A stretch of 64,000 nt of DNA from Actinomycetota bacterium. Lineage in GTDB: Bacteria > Actinomycetota > Actinomycetes > Actinomycetales > Dermatophilaceae. Numbering within the stretch: position 1 is the stretch's first letter; every line of letters begins with the position of its first letter. The position numbers and the translations under genes are program-made. The notes beneath the pieces are model-generated. The model saw only the letters and a program-made list of their open reading frames with translations. It searched no databases and was not told the DNA's origin. This document shows positions 9,825 through 19,397 of this stretch, piece by piece. Where the stretch lies: NCBI GenBank assembly GCA_020161815.1, contig JAIUOP010000002.1, positions 248,001-312,000 of the forward strand, read 5' to 3'.

Positions 9825-12389
9825 TCAGCCGACTGCTCCTTCCATCTGGAGTTCGATGAGGCGGTTGAGCTCGAGGGCGTACTCCATCGGGAGCTCCTTG
9901 GCGATCGGCTCGACGAAGCCGCGCACGATCATCGCCATCGCCTCCTCCTCGGAGAGGCCTCGGGACATGAGGTAGAACATCTGGTCCTCGGACACCTTCG
10001 AGACGGTGGCCTCGTGCCCCATCTGGACGTCGTCCTCACGGATGTCGACATAGGGGTAGGTGTCGGAGCGGGAGATGTTGTCGACGAGCAGGGCGTCACA
10101 GACGACCGAGGACTTGCTGCCGTGGGCGCCCTCGTTGATCTGGACAAGGCCGCGGTAGGACGTGCGACCGCCACCGCGCGCGACCGACTTGGAGACGATC
10201 GAGCTGCTCGTGTTGGGGGCGGCGTGGACCATCTTGGAGCCGGCGTCCTGGTGCTGCCCCTCGCCGGCGAACGCAATGGAGAGCGTCTCGCCCTTGGCGT
10301 GCTCGCCGAGGAGGAAGACGGCGGGGTACTTCATCGTCACCTTGGAGCCGATGTTGCCGTCGATCCACTCCATCGTCGCGCCCTCGGCGCACGTCGCGCG
10401 CTTGGTGACGAGGTTGTAGACGTTGTTGGACCAGTTCTGGATCGTCGTGTAGCGGACGCGGGCGTTCTTCTTCACGATGATCTCGACGACCGCGGAGTGC
10501 AGGGAGTCGGACTTGTAGATGGGTGCCGTGCAGCCCTCGACGTAGTGCACGTAGGAACCCTCGTCGGCGATGATCAGGGTCCGCTCGAACTGGCCCATGT
10601 TCTCGGTGTTGATCCGGAAGTAGGCCTGGAGCGGGATGTCGACGTGGACACCCGGCGGGACGTAGATGAACGAGCCACCGGACCAGACCGCGGTGTTGAG
10701 CGCCGCGAACTTGTTGTCCCCCGCCGGGATCACCGTCGCGAAGTGCTCGCGGAAGAGGTCCTCGTGCTCCCGCAGGCCGGTGTCGGTGTCGACGAAGATG
10801 ACGCCCTTCTCCTCCAGGTCCTCGCGGATCTGGTGGTAGACCACCTCGGAGTTGTGGACGACCATGCCCTCTGCGATGAAGTTGTGTGGACCGTCGACCT
10901 CGATGTCCCAGACCGGCTCGATATGGTGGGGCGTGATGGATGACACCCGCTGAAAGCCCAGGTGCTCCGTGGTGTGAGTGCGGAACGTCGTTCCCTTGGC
11001 TGTCGTGAACGAGTGGTGGTAGGCGCGTCGCCCGAAGCGTGCGGTGCGCTTCGGGTTGCGGCAGTCAAGGCGCTCGAACGAGCCGGTGATGTGCAGGCGG
11101 AAGCCGTCGACCATGCGCTCGGGGTCATGGGGGTGAGGGGAACTGAAGTCGTAGACTCCGGCAGCATTCAGTCCGCACGTCAGGGCCAGGGACTGTGCCT
11201 GCTCGAGCAGGGCGGCATTGCCACTGGTGAGGATGACGGATCCGCTGCGCGCGGGACCTACGTAGCCGTCCGCGTCCACGTAGCCGCCGAGGAAGGCCAA
11301 GCGCTCCGCCTCGGGCAGGTCGAAGATCCAGTCGGGCACGGACTTGGTCATGGAGGTGCCAGCGAAGCCTGCACGCCACAGCCACTCCACGAGGCGCTTC
11401 GAGTTGACCACCATCCGGACGTCATCGGCGGCCTTGGCGGACAGTCCGAACTGCTCGCGGATGACCCTGGCGATTTCCTGCCGGTTCTCCACGTCCGAGT
11501 CGACGATGGCGAACTGGACACGATGGGTCCGGCCCGAGCTCTGCGTGTTTCCATCACCGAGGAAGAAGCCGAGGAGCCACATCAGGTCAGGGTTGCTGGA
11601 GGCCGGGCCAAAGCCATCCACCACGTCGAAGAGACGGGAGGAACCGAAGGCCGGCAGTGCGCGAGGGACCGCGACGAGATCGCCGACCTCCAACTCGGCA
11701 ACCGTCTTCCATACCCGCTGGTAGCGGGCCCGCACGCGCCCATCCTTGCGAGAGTCCTGGAGGACCAGGAAGGGGTGGTTGTCGGTGGCCCGGATCTCCC
11801 GGGTGCCCACCTTGACGGCATACGTCATGCGGGTGTCGGTCTGAGCGGCGGCACGCACCGGAGCCAGGACGAAGCGGCCCGTCGACTCGTCAAGAGCGAA
11901 GACCCGGTCACCGGTCGCGACCTCCTTGATGGGCACCAGACCCCGGCCAGCGGTCCACACCCGCGTGTCCTGGGCGAGGCATTCGTACTGAGCCGCCACA
12001 CCAGCGACGAGGCGCTGCTTCTCGGCCTCGGGGATGCCGAGCCGGTCGTAGGTGTTCTTGATGTCCTCCGGGAGCTCCTCCCAGGAGGTCGCCTGCTTCT
12101 CGGTGGACTTCACGAAGTACTTGATGTTCTGGAAGTCGATCCCGGAGAGGTCGCTCCCCCACGAGGGCATCGGCTTCTTGTCGAACAGGCGCAGCGACTT
12201 CAGGCGCAGCTCGCGCATCCACGCCGGCTCGCTCTTGCGGGCCGAGATGTCCTCGACCACCTCGGTGGACAGGCCGCGCTTGGCGCTGGCACCCGCGTCG
12301 TCGCGGTCGGCCCAGCCGTACTCGTAGGTGCCCAGGCCCTTGAGGCCGGGGTTGAGGTCCTCGATGGTCGGCTCGTTGGTCGTCGTCAT
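9825..12389 (-). CDS. sufB: SufB Fe-S scaffold precursor containing an intein
   Basis: 854 residues as translated, against about 470-480 for SufB. The excess is an intein at residues 137-513; the spliced exteins (1-136 and 514-854) make a normal 477-residue SufB. SufB is the core scaffold of SufBC2D on which Fe-S clusters form. Host features: N-terminal [16 protein letters not shown] region, the persulfide-accepting cysteine in [10 protein letters not shown] (C620 in the precursor), and the C-terminal [20 protein letters not shown]. Splicing must occur for a working protein, so Fe-S assembly depends on intein excision. ATG at 12389 overlaps the sufR stop by four bases. Second gene of the operon; see the separate intein entry. 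Confidence 0.96.
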   Translation of the reverse strand: MTTTNEPTIEDLNPGLKGLGTYEYGWADRDDAGASAKRGLSTEVVEDISARKSEPAWMRELRLKSLRLFDKKPMPSWGSDLSGIDFQNIKYFVKSTEKQATSWEELPEDIKNTYDRLGIPEAEKQRLVAGVAAQYECLAQDTRVWTAGRGLVPIKEVATGDRVFALDESTGRFVLAPVRAAAQTDTRMTYAVKVGTREIRATDNHPFLVLQDSRKDGRVRARYQRVWKTVAELEVGDLVAVPRALPAFGSSRLFDVVDGFGPASSNPDLMWLLGFFLGDGNTQSSGRTHRVQFAIVDSDVENRQEIARVIREQFGLSAKAADDVRMVVNSKRLVEWLWRAGFAGTSMTKSVPDWIFDLPEAERLAFLGGYVDADGYVGPARSGSVILTSGNAALLEQAQSLALTCGLNAAGVYDFSSPHPHDPERMVDGFRLHITGSFERLDCRNPKRTARFGRRAYHHSFTTAKGTTFRTHTTEHLGFQRVSSITPHHIEPVWDIEVDGPHNFIAEGMVVHNSEVVYHQIREDLEEKGVIFVDTDTGLREHEDLFREHFATVIPAGDNKFAALNTAVWSGGSFIYVPPGVHVDIPLQAYFRINTENMGQFERTLIIADEGSYVHYVEGCTAPIYKSDSLHSAVVEIIVKKNARVRYTTIQNWSNNVYNLVTKRATCAEGATMEWIDGNIGSKVTMKYPAVFLLGEHAKGETLSIAFAGEGQHQDAGSKMVHAAPNTSSSIVSKSVARGGGRTSYRGLVQINEGAHGSKSSVVCDALLVDNISRSDTYPYVDIREDDVQMGHEATVSKVSEDQMFYLMSRGLSEEEAMAMIVRGFVEPIAKELPMEYALELNRLIELQMEGAVG
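10851..11981 (-). mobile_element. Intein with LAGLIDADG homing endonuclease in SufB
   Basis: 377 codons in frame within sufB. Splice features of a class-1 intein: Cys1 at precursor residue 137 after AAQYE; block B TxxH as TDNHP (202-206); C-terminal block [17 protein letters not shown], ending VVHN with penultimate His512 and Asn513; the next host residue is Ser514. Two LAGLIDADG motifs, [10 protein letters not shown] (271-280) and [10 protein letters not shown] (366-375), both with their acidic residue, indicate a probably active or recently active homing endonuclease. The site splits QYE from SEVVYHQ. The M. tuberculosis SufB (pps1) intein, as I recall, sits further on at the GCTAP cysteine, which is uninterrupted here, so this is a different insertion site. 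Confidence 0.95.
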
Positions 12390-13120
12390 GACTGCGACCT
12401 CTCAGTGGTGGTGGACAGGCCGGGGACGGTGGCCCCCGGCACGAAGGTGGTGCAGACGTGGTCACCCTGGGCGAGGGTGGCCAGGCGTTGGACGTGGACG
12501 CCGAGGAGCCCGGAGAAGGCCTCGGTCTCGGCGTCGCAGAACTCGGGGAACTCGGCCGCGACGTGCTGCACCGGGCAGTGCCCCTGGCAGAGCTGTATGC
12601 CGGTCAGCGCGGCAGGTGCGTCCGCACCGCCGACGGGGCGGGCCGTCGCGGCATACCCCTCTCGCTGGAGAGCGGTCACCAGCGCTGCGGTGCGCTCGGC
12701 GACGTCCGCCGAGCCATCGGGCATCTGCTCAGCACAACGCGCCGCGAGTTCCCCGGCCCGCCGCTGGGCGAACGCCCGCACGGCCGGCCGTCCGGCGTGC
12801 TCGGCGAGGAAGCGGATGGCGTCCTCCGCGAGGTCGTCGTAGTCGGAGCGCAGGTGCGCATGCCCGGCGGCGCTGACGACCCAGGCCTTGGCGGGACGGC
12901 CGCGACGGGGACGGCCGGCATGGTCGCGGGCCTCGATCAGGCCCTCCGCGTGGAGGTTCTCGACGTGACGCCGCACGGCCGTCTCGGTCAGGCCCAGCCG
13001 CTCGACGAGGGTCGAGGTGGTGACGGGGCCCAGGGTGCTGATGTCGCGCAGGATGGTGTCGCGCGTGCTCGCCTCAGGAGCCGGCCGGGCGCCGGGCGTC
13101 ACCGAGGAGCGAATAACCAC
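12386..13120 (-). CDS. sufR: SufR-type Fe-S sensing transcriptional regulator
   Basis: 244 residues. N-terminal winged helix-turn-helix (about 20-85: [22 protein letters not shown], then the wing [12 protein letters not shown]) and a C-terminal half carrying cysteines [16 protein letters not shown] and DHVCTTF, of which three are the cluster ligands in the SufR family. SufR represses the suf operon when it holds an Fe-S cluster and releases it on cluster loss. It is the first gene of the operon, as in mycobacteria (Rv1460), with its stop overlapping the sufB start. The GTG at 13120 is preferred because a promoter -10 box ends six bases upstream, implying a leaderless mRNA. Confidence 0.92.
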   Translation of the reverse strand: MVIRSSVTPGARPAPEASTRDTILRDISTLGPVTTSTLVERLGLTETAVRRHVENLHAEGLIEARDHAGRPRRGRPAKAWVVSAAGHAHLRSDYDDLAEDAIRFLAEHAGRPAVRAFAQRRAGELAARCAEQMPDGSADVAERTAALVTALQREGYAATARPVGGADAPAALTGIQLCQGHCPVQHVAAEFPEFCDAETEAFSGLLGVHVQRLATLAQGDHVCTTFVPGATVPGLSTTTERSQS

Positions 13121-13126
13121 ACATCC

Positions 13127-13156
13127 ATGTTAGGTAAGTGCGGAAACAATCGCCAA
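13127..13156 (-). promoter_or_regulatory. suf operon promoter, leaderless, with candidate operator
   Basis: On the reverse strand TTGGCG (13156-13151) and TAACAT (13132-13127) are separated by 18 bases; the -10 box ends six bases before the sufR GTG, so transcription should start at or next to the start codon. Overlapping the -10 and start region is ACAT-CC-ATGT (13121-13130), a short inverted repeat that could be a SufR operator; this is inference. The M. tuberculosis-type ACACT-N5-TGTGA site, as I recall it, was not found. Confidence 0.5.
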
Positions 13157-13162
13157 CAAAGG

Positions 13163-14131
13163 TCACCCTAAGTCGCCGGCGGGCGCCTCGGGGTCGGCAC
13201 ACGGCTGGACCGCTGAGGCATCGTCGAGGCCGTCGTCGTCGATGACGCCCAGGAAGACCGAGCGCAGGCGGGTGCGTGGGGGCGCGACCGAGTCGGGCCC
13301 GAAGAGGCGCTCCCGCAGTGGCGCGGTGAGCACGCCGAAGGGCGCCTGGAGGACGTAGGAGTAGGCGATCACCAGCCCGGTGAGCCCGGGGACGAAGACC
13401 AGCCCGACGACGACGAGCGCGAGCACGGTGAGCGAGACCAGGCGGCCGCGCGGGCTGGTCGGTTGGAGCAGGTTGCGGAAGGACCGGAAGCGGATCGTGG
13501 TGACCATGAGGATCGCCGGCACCGCGCTGATGGCGACCGGGAGCGCGAACTTCGCCGGATCCGGACCGATCTCGGGGTTGTCGAGGGCGAAGATCGTGGC
13601 CATGACGACAGCGGCCGCCCCGGGACTGGGCAGCCCGATGAAGTAGCGCTTGTCGGCCGTCGGGTCGGTGGTGACGTTGAACCGCGCGAGCCGGAAGGCC
13701 GCGCAGGCGAGCCACAGGCAGGCCGCGGCCCAGGCGAGGATCGGCCAGGTCGGCAGCGCCCAGGTGTGCACGAGCACGGCGGGCGCCAGACCGAAGGAGA
13801 TCAGGTCGGCCAACGAGTCGAGCTGGATGCCGAAGGGAGAGGTCGCACCGACCCTGCGGGCCACGAAGCCGTCGGCGATGTCCATGACGATGGAGACGGC
13901 GATGAGGACGGCTGCCTCGCGGAAGTAGCCGCGGAAGGCCAACAGGACGCAGGTGAGCCCCGAGAACATGTTCAAGGTGGTGAAGATGCTCGGCGAGACC
14001 AGGCGGAGACGTTCCCGCGGCCGCAGCTGGCGCAGCGAGACGACCTCTACACCAGAGGGGGCGACCAGGCGCCACCGGTCGAAGCGGCGGCGCCGCTCCG
14101 ACCGCTCCACAGGGTGCTGCCCCGTCGTCAC
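13163..14131 (-). CDS. pssA: CDP-diacylglycerol-serine O-phosphatidyltransferase
   Basis: 322 residues, membrane CDP-alcohol phosphotransferase that makes phosphatidylserine from CDP-diacylglycerol and serine. The family motif DG-x2-AR-x8-G-x3-D-x3-D is seen as DGFVARR...GIQLDSLAD, with about seven hydrophobic segments. The C-terminal 50 residues are a polar tail. GTG at 14131 overlaps the psd stop by four bases, so pssA and psd form a two-gene operon in the order psd-pssA, and their products act in series (PssA makes the substrate of Psd). Ends just upstream of the sufR promoter. Confidence 0.93.
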   Translation of the reverse strand: MTTGQHPVERSERRRRFDRWRLVAPSGVEVVSLRQLRPRERLRLVSPSIFTTLNMFSGLTCVLLAFRGYFREAAVLIAVSIVMDIADGFVARRVGATSPFGIQLDSLADLISFGLAPAVLVHTWALPTWPILAWAAACLWLACAAFRLARFNVTTDPTADKRYFIGLPSPGAAAVVMATIFALDNPEIGPDPAKFALPVAISAVPAILMVTTIRFRSFRNLLQPTSPRGRLVSLTVLALVVVGLVFVPGLTGLVIAYSYVLQAPFGVLTAPLRERLFGPDSVAPPRTRLRSVFLGVIDDDGLDDASAVQPCADPEAPAGDLG

Positions 14132-14793
14132 GGGTTCGCCGTCCCCGACCAGCGACCGAGCACGGTCTCCCCGGCGACGACGCGCGCGCCGGTCCGCACC
14201 GCGAGGGTCACGTCCAGCGGGACGAAGACGTCCATCCGGGAGCCGAACTTCATCAGGCCGATCCGCTGCCCGGTCGTGAGGACATCGCCCACGGCCACAC
14301 GCGTCACGACCCGGCGCGCCATCAGGCCCACGATCTGGCGGAAGTGGACGCGGCGGGTCTGGCCGTCCACCTCACGCTCGACGGTGATGTCGCTGCGCTC
14401 GTTGAGATGAGCGCTCTCGTGCTTGTACGCCGCCAGCCACTTCCCCGGCCGGTGGGCGACCTCGGTGACCCGTCCGCCATACGGTGCGCGGTTGATGTGC
14501 ACGTCGAACGCGGAGAGGAAGATCGAGACCTGCTGCCACTCCCCCGCCGGGGCGACATCGGGCTGTCCCGGGCCGGCATACATGACCTTGCCATCGGCGG
14601 GTGAGCGGACCTCGTCGGCCGGGACCGAGCCGAGGTCGGGCGAGCGCTGCGGGTCGCGGAAGAAGAGAGCGACGGCCGCCGGGAGCGCGGTCAGTGCCAG
14701 GGCCGCCCGCGGCCGGCCGAGGACGGCGGCGACGAGGGCGGGCGCAGCCGCCACGGCGGTGGCCGGGGCGGCCTCGCGGTCGATGGTGACCAT
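14128..14793 (-). CDS. psd: Phosphatidylserine decarboxylase proenzyme, short type
   Basis: 221 residues, the short (archaeal-type, PSD-A) form. It decarboxylates phosphatidylserine to phosphatidylethanolamine. Self-cleavage between G184 and S185 in LMKFGSRMDVF would give the beta chain and an alpha chain with an N-terminal pyruvoyl group. Also seen are one or two membrane segments near 13-45 and the conserved SAFDVHINRAPYGG block (94-107). ATG at 14793 has GAGAGGA 9 bases upstream. First gene of psd-pssA, divergent from the ABC transporter pair. Confidence 0.94.
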   Translation of the reverse strand: MVTIDREAAPATAVAAAPALVAAVLGRPRAALALTALPAAVALFFRDPQRSPDLGSVPADEVRSPADGKVMYAGPGQPDVAPAGEWQQVSIFLSAFDVHINRAPYGGRVTEVAHRPGKWLAAYKHESAHLNERSDITVEREVDGQTRRVHFRQIVGLMARRVVTRVAVGDVLTTGQRIGLMKFGSRMDVFVPLDVTLAVRTGARVVAGETVLGRWSGTANP

Positions 14794-14886
14794 GCGGTGG
14801 GTCCTCTCTGGGGCCTGGTGGGGGCCGGGTGTGGGCACCGACCCTAGTCGGGCCGACCGTGTGCCACCAGCACCGCGCCCGCGACC

Positions 14887-14892
14887 TAGGAT
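14887..14892 (+). promoter_or_regulatory. -10 box for the ABC transporter pair (leaderless)
   Basis: TAGGAT ends seven bases before the GTG at 14900, with no ribosome binding site between them, so a leaderless transcript is likely. No clear -35 hexamer. Confidence 0.4.
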
Positions 14893-14899
14893 CGGCGTC

Positions 14900-15607
14900 G
14901 TGAGGACGACGGTCGAAGTGCAGGACCTGCGCCGGGTCTTCGGCCCGACGGTGGCCGTCGACGGCGCCACATGGCATGCCGGCGCGGGCCGGATCACCGC
15001 GGTCCTGGGCCCGAACGGCGCCGGGAAGTCCACGACCATCGAGTGCCTCGAGGGGTTGCAGCGGCCGGACGGTGGCAGCGCCCGTGTCCTCGGCGTGGAC
15101 CCCTGGGGCGCGTCCGCCGAGCACCGCGCCCGGGTCGGGGTCATGTTCCAGGACGGGGGCCTGCCCAACACGGCGCGTCCGGTGCCGCTCCTGCACCACC
15201 TCGCGTCCCTGTATGCCGCTCCCCGACCGGTCGACGAGCTCGTCTCGCGGCTGGGCATCGGCGACTTCGCCCGGACCCCCTTGCGGCGGATGTCCGGTGG
15301 GCAGAAGCAGCGCGTCGGCCTCGCCGCCGCCCTCGTCGGCAACCCCGAGGTGGTCTTCCTCGACGAACCCACCGCCGGGCTCGACCCCCATGCGCGCCTC
15401 GACGTGTGGGCGCTCATCCGGGAGGTCGCCGACGCCGGCGCCACCGTCGTGGTCACGACCCACTCCTTCGACGAGGCCGACCGGCTCGCCGACGACGTCG
15501 TCGTGATGGGGCGAGGGCGGGTGCTCGCGTCCGGCGCGCTGGCCGAGGTCCGGGGCGCCCGCACCCTCGAGGATCGCTACTTCGCCCTCACCGGGGACCA
15601 GCGGTGA
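14900..15607 (+). CDS. ABC transporter ATP-binding protein
   Basis: 235 residues, DrrA/CcmA-like ATPase of an ABC-2 exporter. Motifs: Walker A GPNGAGKST near 40, signature MSGGQKQRVGLAAAL, Walker B VVFLDEPTAGLD, switch histidine in VVTTHSFDEADRL. It pairs with the permease that follows, overlapping it by four bases (GTGA). GTG at 14900 is taken as start, fitting the leaderless promoter at 14887. In M. tuberculosis an ABC pair is found at the matching place between the sufR and ctaA regions. The substrate cannot be read from the sequence; a link to haem A or cytochrome oxidase biogenesis would be inference from position only. Confidence 0.93.
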   Translation: MRTTVEVQDLRRVFGPTVAVDGATWHAGAGRITAVLGPNGAGKSTTIECLEGLQRPDGGSARVLGVDPWGASAEHRARVGVMFQDGGLPNTARPVPLLHHLASLYAAPRPVDELVSRLGIGDFARTPLRRMSGGQKQRVGLAAALVGNPEVVFLDEPTAGLDPHARLDVWALIREVADAGATVVVTTHSFDEADRLADDVVVMGRGRVLASGALAEVRGARTLEDRYFALTGDQR

Positions 15608-16347
15608 GCGCCCCGGCACCGGCCCCGACCCGGATCCTGGCGCAGGCACGGTTCGAGACCCTCACCCTGCTCCGCAACGGGGAGCAGCTCCTCGTCTCGA
15701 TCATCCTGCCGGCGATGGCCCTGGTCGGTCTGACCCTCTCGCCGTATCCGGCGCTCGGCTCGCACCCCCGGATCGATGTCGTGGCGCCCGGGGTCCTGGC
15801 CCTGGCCGTCGCCTCGACCGCCTTCACCGGACAGGCGATCTCGACCGCCTTCGACCGCCGCTACGGCGTGCTCCGCATGTACGGCGTGAGCCCGCTCGGG
15901 CGGGGCGGCCTCCTCCTGGGCAAGGCGATCGCGGTGCTGTGCGTGCTCCTCGTCCAGGTCCTCGTCCTGTCGGCGATCGCCCTGGCCCTGGGGTGGCGCC
16001 CGGCGCTCACGGGCCTGGCCCCCGGCCTCGTCGGACTCCTCCTCGGAGTGCTCGCCTTCGTCGGGTTGGCCCTCCTGCTGGCCGGCACCCTTCGGGCCGA
16101 GGCGGTGCTGGCCCTGGCGAACCTCATCTGGGTCGTCCTGCTCGGGCTGGGCCTGCTCATCCCGGTGCCGGTGCTGCCGGCGGCGGTGCGGGGCCTGGCC
16201 GGTGCCCTGCCCTCGGGAGCCCTCGGCGAGGCGATGCGCTCGGCGCTGCTCGACGGCGCGTGGCCCTGGACGGCCTGGCTGGTGCTCCTCGCCTGGGCCG
16301 CGCTCACCTGGGGCCTGGCCCTGCGCCTGTTCCGCTGGGCTCCCTGA
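15604..16347 (+). CDS. ABC-2 type transporter permease
   Basis: 247 residues with six hydrophobic segments (about 28-45, 57-75, 105-130, 140-162, 168-190, 220-240), the usual form of an ABC-2 permease. A conserved-looking cytoplasmic piece AISTAFDRRYGVLRMYGVSPL follows the second segment, where ABC-2 permeases contact the ATPase. GTG start overlaps the ATPase stop. Partner of the upstream ATPase, substrate unknown. Convergent with the deacetylase gene, 40 bases away. Confidence 0.9.
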   Translation: MSAPAPAPTRILAQARFETLTLLRNGEQLLVSIILPAMALVGLTLSPYPALGSHPRIDVVAPGVLALAVASTAFTGQAISTAFDRRYGVLRMYGVSPLGRGGLLLGKAIAVLCVLLVQVLVLSAIALALGWRPALTGLAPGLVGLLLGVLAFVGLALLLAGTLRAEAVLALANLIWVVLLGLGLLIPVPVLPAAVRGLAGALPSGALGEAMRSALLDGAWPWTAWLVLLAWAALTWGLALRLFRWAP

Positions 16348-16387
16348 GCGCGCGGGCCTGGCGGGCGCCACCCGGGCGACCGACCGC

Positions 16388-17329
16388 TCAGAAGCCTTGG
16401 CGGAGGTGGACGAAGGTCACGCCACGATCGATCAGGCGGGGCAGCGCCGCGGCATACCCGTCGGCCGTGCCCTTGCCGGGCCGGTTCATGTGCGAGATGA
16501 CGATGTCCCCGGCCCGCACGCCGCCGACCGCCGAGGCCACCTGTCCCGGCGAGAAGGTCGCTCCCGCGTCCCCGTTCACGGAGAAGCCCGCCACGACCTG
16601 GCCGACGTTGCGACTCATCTTCGCCGCGACCTCGTCGGCGTAGGCCGTGCCCGGCCGGAAGAACCAGGGCACACGACCCAGCGTCGAGGTGAACCAGTCG
16701 TTGGCCGCCACCACCTCGTCGTAGGCCTCCCCCACGTCCTTGGTCCCGGCGATGCCGTAGGCCGAGGCGCCCGTCACGGACAGGGGCAGGTGCCGCACCC
16801 CGTGGCTCTCGATCTCGAACAGGGGGTCGGCGGCCAGCTCGGCCGCCAGCGAGGGGTTGGCGGTGATCCAGCGTTGGTTGAGGAAGAGCGTCGAGGCCAC
16901 CTGGTGCTGACGCAGCAGGGCGATGAGCTTCTCGTCGTAGCCGGCCCCGCCCCCGGACCCGCCGCAGGCGTCGAAGGTCAGGGCCACCCCCACCGGCTGC
17001 TCGAGGCGCGAGACGACCCCGGTCACGGCGAGCCCCCACTCCTTGGGTGAGTGGCCGGCATACGCGGCGACGACCGAGGCCCGGGAGGGCACCGAGGCGG
17101 CCGACCAGGGGGGCGGCGCCACCGACGGTCCCGCCGATGACGCGGTGGCGCTCGGCGTCGGGGTCTGGCTCATCGTGGGGGTCGGGGTGGCGCTGGGGGT
17201 GGGAGTCGCCGTCGTCGCGTCAGCGGCAGGCGTGGGCGTCTCCGGCCGCACGGCCGTCGAGCAGCCCGCCAAGGCCCACAGTCCGGCCGCGACGACAAGG
17301 CGCCGCCCCGGCGTCGCTCGGTCGGTCAC
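16388..17329 (-). CDS. Polysaccharide deacetylase family lipoprotein
   Basis: 313 residues. Signal peptide with basic start, hydrophobic core and lipobox LAGC (Cys23), then a Thr/Pro/Ser/Ala linker of about 50 residues rich in TPTPSAT repeats, then a NodB-like domain. Seen in the domain: VALTFDACGG, carrying the Asp that acts as base or metal ligand; IESHGVRHLPLS, the HxxxH-type metal motif; and the late FRPGTAY and DIVISHMNRPGKG motifs. It probably removes acetyl groups from an envelope glycan at the cell surface. The GTG at 17329 has GGAGG about five bases upstream; longer readings lack RBS support. Divergent from ctaA. Confidence 0.87.
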   Translation of the reverse strand: MTDRATPGRRLVVAAGLWALAGCSTAVRPETPTPAADATTATPTPSATPTPTMSQTPTPSATASSAGPSVAPPPWSAASVPSRASVVAAYAGHSPKEWGLAVTGVVSRLEQPVGVALTFDACGGSGGGAGYDEKLIALLRQHQVASTLFLNQRWITANPSLAAELAADPLFEIESHGVRHLPLSVTGASAYGIAGTKDVGEAYDEVVAANDWFTSTLGRVPWFFRPGTAYADEVAAKMSRNVGQVVAGFSVNGDAGATFSPGQVASAVGGVRAGDIVISHMNRPGKGTADGYAAALPRLIDRGVTFVHLRQGF

Positions 17330-17380
17330 GCGTCCTCCCCCGTCGGCCACCCCGGCCACGGTCGTGGCTGCGGCGGCGCT

Positions 17381-17386
17381 TACCCT
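17381..17386 (+). promoter_or_regulatory. -10 box of ctaA
   Basis: TACCCT ends six bases before the GTG at 17393, matching the leaderless pattern seen for other genes in the window. The same stretch also offers AGGAG (17389-17393) five bases before the ATG at 17399, so a leadered start cannot be excluded. Confidence 0.4.
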
Positions 17387-17392
17387 TCAGGA

Positions 17393-18346
17393 GTGAGTAT
17401 GCCGTCCGCTGCCGCGATCTCCGACCGCACCGACGAGCCCGGGACCGCGCTCGCCCGGTGGTACTCCCCGATCCTGTGGACCAACGCCATGCTCCAGGTC
17501 CTCATCATCGTCACCGGCGGCCTGGTGCGGCTCACCGGCAGCGGCCTGGGGTGCCCCACCTGGCCGCAGTGCACGCCGGGCAGCTACACCCCGGTGCGGC
17601 ACCAGGCCCAGGGCTTCCACAAGTACATCGAGTTCGGCAACCGCACCCTGACCGGGGTCCTGCTGATCGCCGCCGTCCTCGCCCTCGTCGCCGTGATGAA
17701 GCACGGGGCGCGGCGCCACCTCGTCGCCAAGGCCTCGATCGTGCTGGCCCTGATCGTCGTCCAGGCCGTCCTCGGTGGAGTCACCGTCCTCATGGGGCTG
17801 CACCCCGCCACCGTGGCTGCGCACTTCCTCATCTCCGCCGGCCTCGTCGCCGTGGCCACCCACCTCTACCTCACCCGGTTCGAGGCGGACGGGCCCACGA
17901 GGACTGTCGTGCCCCCACTCGTGCGGCAGCTCGCCGTGGCCACCTGCGTCGTGGCCGGCGTGGTCCTTGCCCTCGGGACGGTGGTCACCGGGTCCGGCCC
18001 GCACTCCGGGGATGCCGACACCCCGGCCCGATTCGGCTTCGATCCGCGCACGATCTCGTGGCTGCACGCCGACGCCGTGATGCTCTTCATCGGCCTCGTC
18101 GCCGGCACGTGGATCGCCGTGCGCCTCACCCGGTCCGACGACAGCCACGCGGCCGGTGCGTGGGGTGCCGTGCTCCTCGTCACCCTGGCCCAGGGCGTCG
18201 TCGGCTACACGCAGTACCTCACCGACCTGCCCTGGGTGCTCGTGCTGGCGCACATGCTGATGGCGGCCCTGCTCGTCGTCGCCCTCACCCGCGGGATGGT
18301 CGCCCTGCGCGCCCGGGAGACCGCCGCAGGGGTCCGCACCGGCTGA
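17393..18346 (+). CDS. ctaA: Haem A synthase, COX15/CtaA family
   Basis: 317 residues (315 if the ATG at 17399 is used). Eight hydrophobic segments. CtaA oxidises haem O to haem A for aa3-type cytochrome oxidase. The first external loop carries the paired cysteines GCPTWPQC, typical of Gram-positive CtaA; haem-binding histidines are seen in FHKYIEF, AAHFLISA, WLHADAV and LAHMLMA. Convergent with ctaB, whose product makes the haem O substrate. The start codon at 17399 lies in a copy of the recurring word GTATGCCGTCCGC. Confidence 0.94.
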   Translation: MSMPSAAAISDRTDEPGTALARWYSPILWTNAMLQVLIIVTGGLVRLTGSGLGCPTWPQCTPGSYTPVRHQAQGFHKYIEFGNRTLTGVLLIAAVLALVAVMKHGARRHLVAKASIVLALIVVQAVLGGVTVLMGLHPATVAAHFLISAGLVAVATHLYLTRFEADGPTRTVVPPLVRQLAVATCVVAGVVLALGTVVTGSGPHSGDADTPARFGFDPRTISWLHADAVMLFIGLVAGTWIAVRLTRSDDSHAAGAWGAVLLVTLAQGVVGYTQYLTDLPWVLVLAHMLMAALLVVALTRGMVALRARETAAGVRTG

Positions 18347-18375
18347 CTCCCCGCCCGTCCCCGGAGGGCGACGGC

Positions 18376-19317
18376 TCAGCCGATCGGCAGGTGCAGGATC
18401 GGGTCGATCGCGACGGCGAGGAAGACGATCGTCAGGTACGTGATCGAGTAGTGGAACAGCCGCATCGGCTTCAGCTCGCCGACGCGGTTCCGACCCTGCC
18501 GCGCCAGACGGTGGAGGCGGTGCGCCTCGGTGAGGAAGAGCCCACCCGCGGCGGCCGCGCCCACGGCATACACCCATCCCATCCCCGCGACGGGCACGAG
18601 CGCCAGTGAGGTGAGCACCATCGCCCACGAGTACGCGACGATCTGGCGGCCGACCTCCTCGGGACCCCGCTCGACCGGGAGCATCGGGACGTGCGCGTTG
18701 GAGTAGTCCTCCTTGAACGCCATCGACAGGGGCCAGTAGTGCGGCGGCGTCCAGAAGAAGATGACGAGGAAGAGGATGACCGCGGGCCAGCCGACCGTGC
18801 CGGTCACCGCGGACCAGCCGATGAGGACCGGCATGCACCCGGCGGCCCCTCCCCAGACGATGTTCTGGGAGGTGCGGCGCTTGAGCACCATCGTGTAGCC
18901 GACGGCGTACATGGCGATCGCCGCCAGCGAGAGGACCGCCGAGGGCCAGTTGACGAAGGCAAGGAACCAGACCGTCGAGACGAGCGTGAGGACGGCACCG
19001 AAGACCATCGCCGCTCGCGGGGAGATCGCGCCGGTGACGATGGGCCGCTTCTCGGTGCGGTGCATGAGGGCGTCGATGTCCCGGTCGTAGACCATGTTGA
19101 AGGTGTTGGCCGCCCCGGCCGAGAGGTAACCGCCGATGACGGTCGCGGCCACGAGCCACAGGTTGGGGACGCCGCGCTCGGCGAGGAACATCACCGGCAC
19201 CGTGGTCACGAGGAGCAGCTCGATGATCCGCGGCTTGGTCAGCGCGACGTAGTTGCCGACCTGCCGTCGCCAGCCACCCTTGACGGGACGCGCCGCGGAC
19301 GGGGCAAGAGCAGACAC
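18376..19317 (-). CDS. ctaB: Protohaem IX farnesyltransferase (haem O synthase)
   Basis: 313 residues, UbiA-type prenyltransferase with about nine hydrophobic segments. It adds a farnesyl group to haem B giving haem O. The Asp-rich motif [15 protein letters not shown] (near 80-95) and the second loop [20 protein letters not shown] are diagnostic. GTG at 19317 is preferred since GAAGG lies 6 bases upstream; a TTG at 19323 extends the frame by two codons. Divergent from tkt, convergent with ctaA. Confidence 0.95.
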   Translation of the reverse strand: MSALAPSAARPVKGGWRRQVGNYVALTKPRIIELLLVTTVPVMFLAERGVPNLWLVAATVIGGYLSAGAANTFNMVYDRDIDALMHRTEKRPIVTGAISPRAAMVFGAVLTLVSTVWFLAFVNWPSAVLSLAAIAMYAVGYTMVLKRRTSQNIVWGGAAGCMPVLIGWSAVTGTVGWPAVILFLVIFFWTPPHYWPLSMAFKEDYSNAHVPMLPVERGPEEVGRQIVAYSWAMVLTSLALVPVAGMGWVYAVGAAAAGGLFLTEAHRLHRLARQGRNRVGELKPMRLFHYSITYLTIVFLAVAIDPILHLPIG

Positions 19318-19397
19318 GAGCAACCTTCGATTCCGGGGAGACTTCGACCGAGTCTACCGACCGCGAGGCAACGGACGGCCAGGAGGGATCGCGGCGC

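Noticed and set aside
16346-16387. Terminator between the ABC permease and deacetylase genes
   Set aside because: Only TGAGCG/CGCTCA can pair across more than 25 bases; too weak to call.
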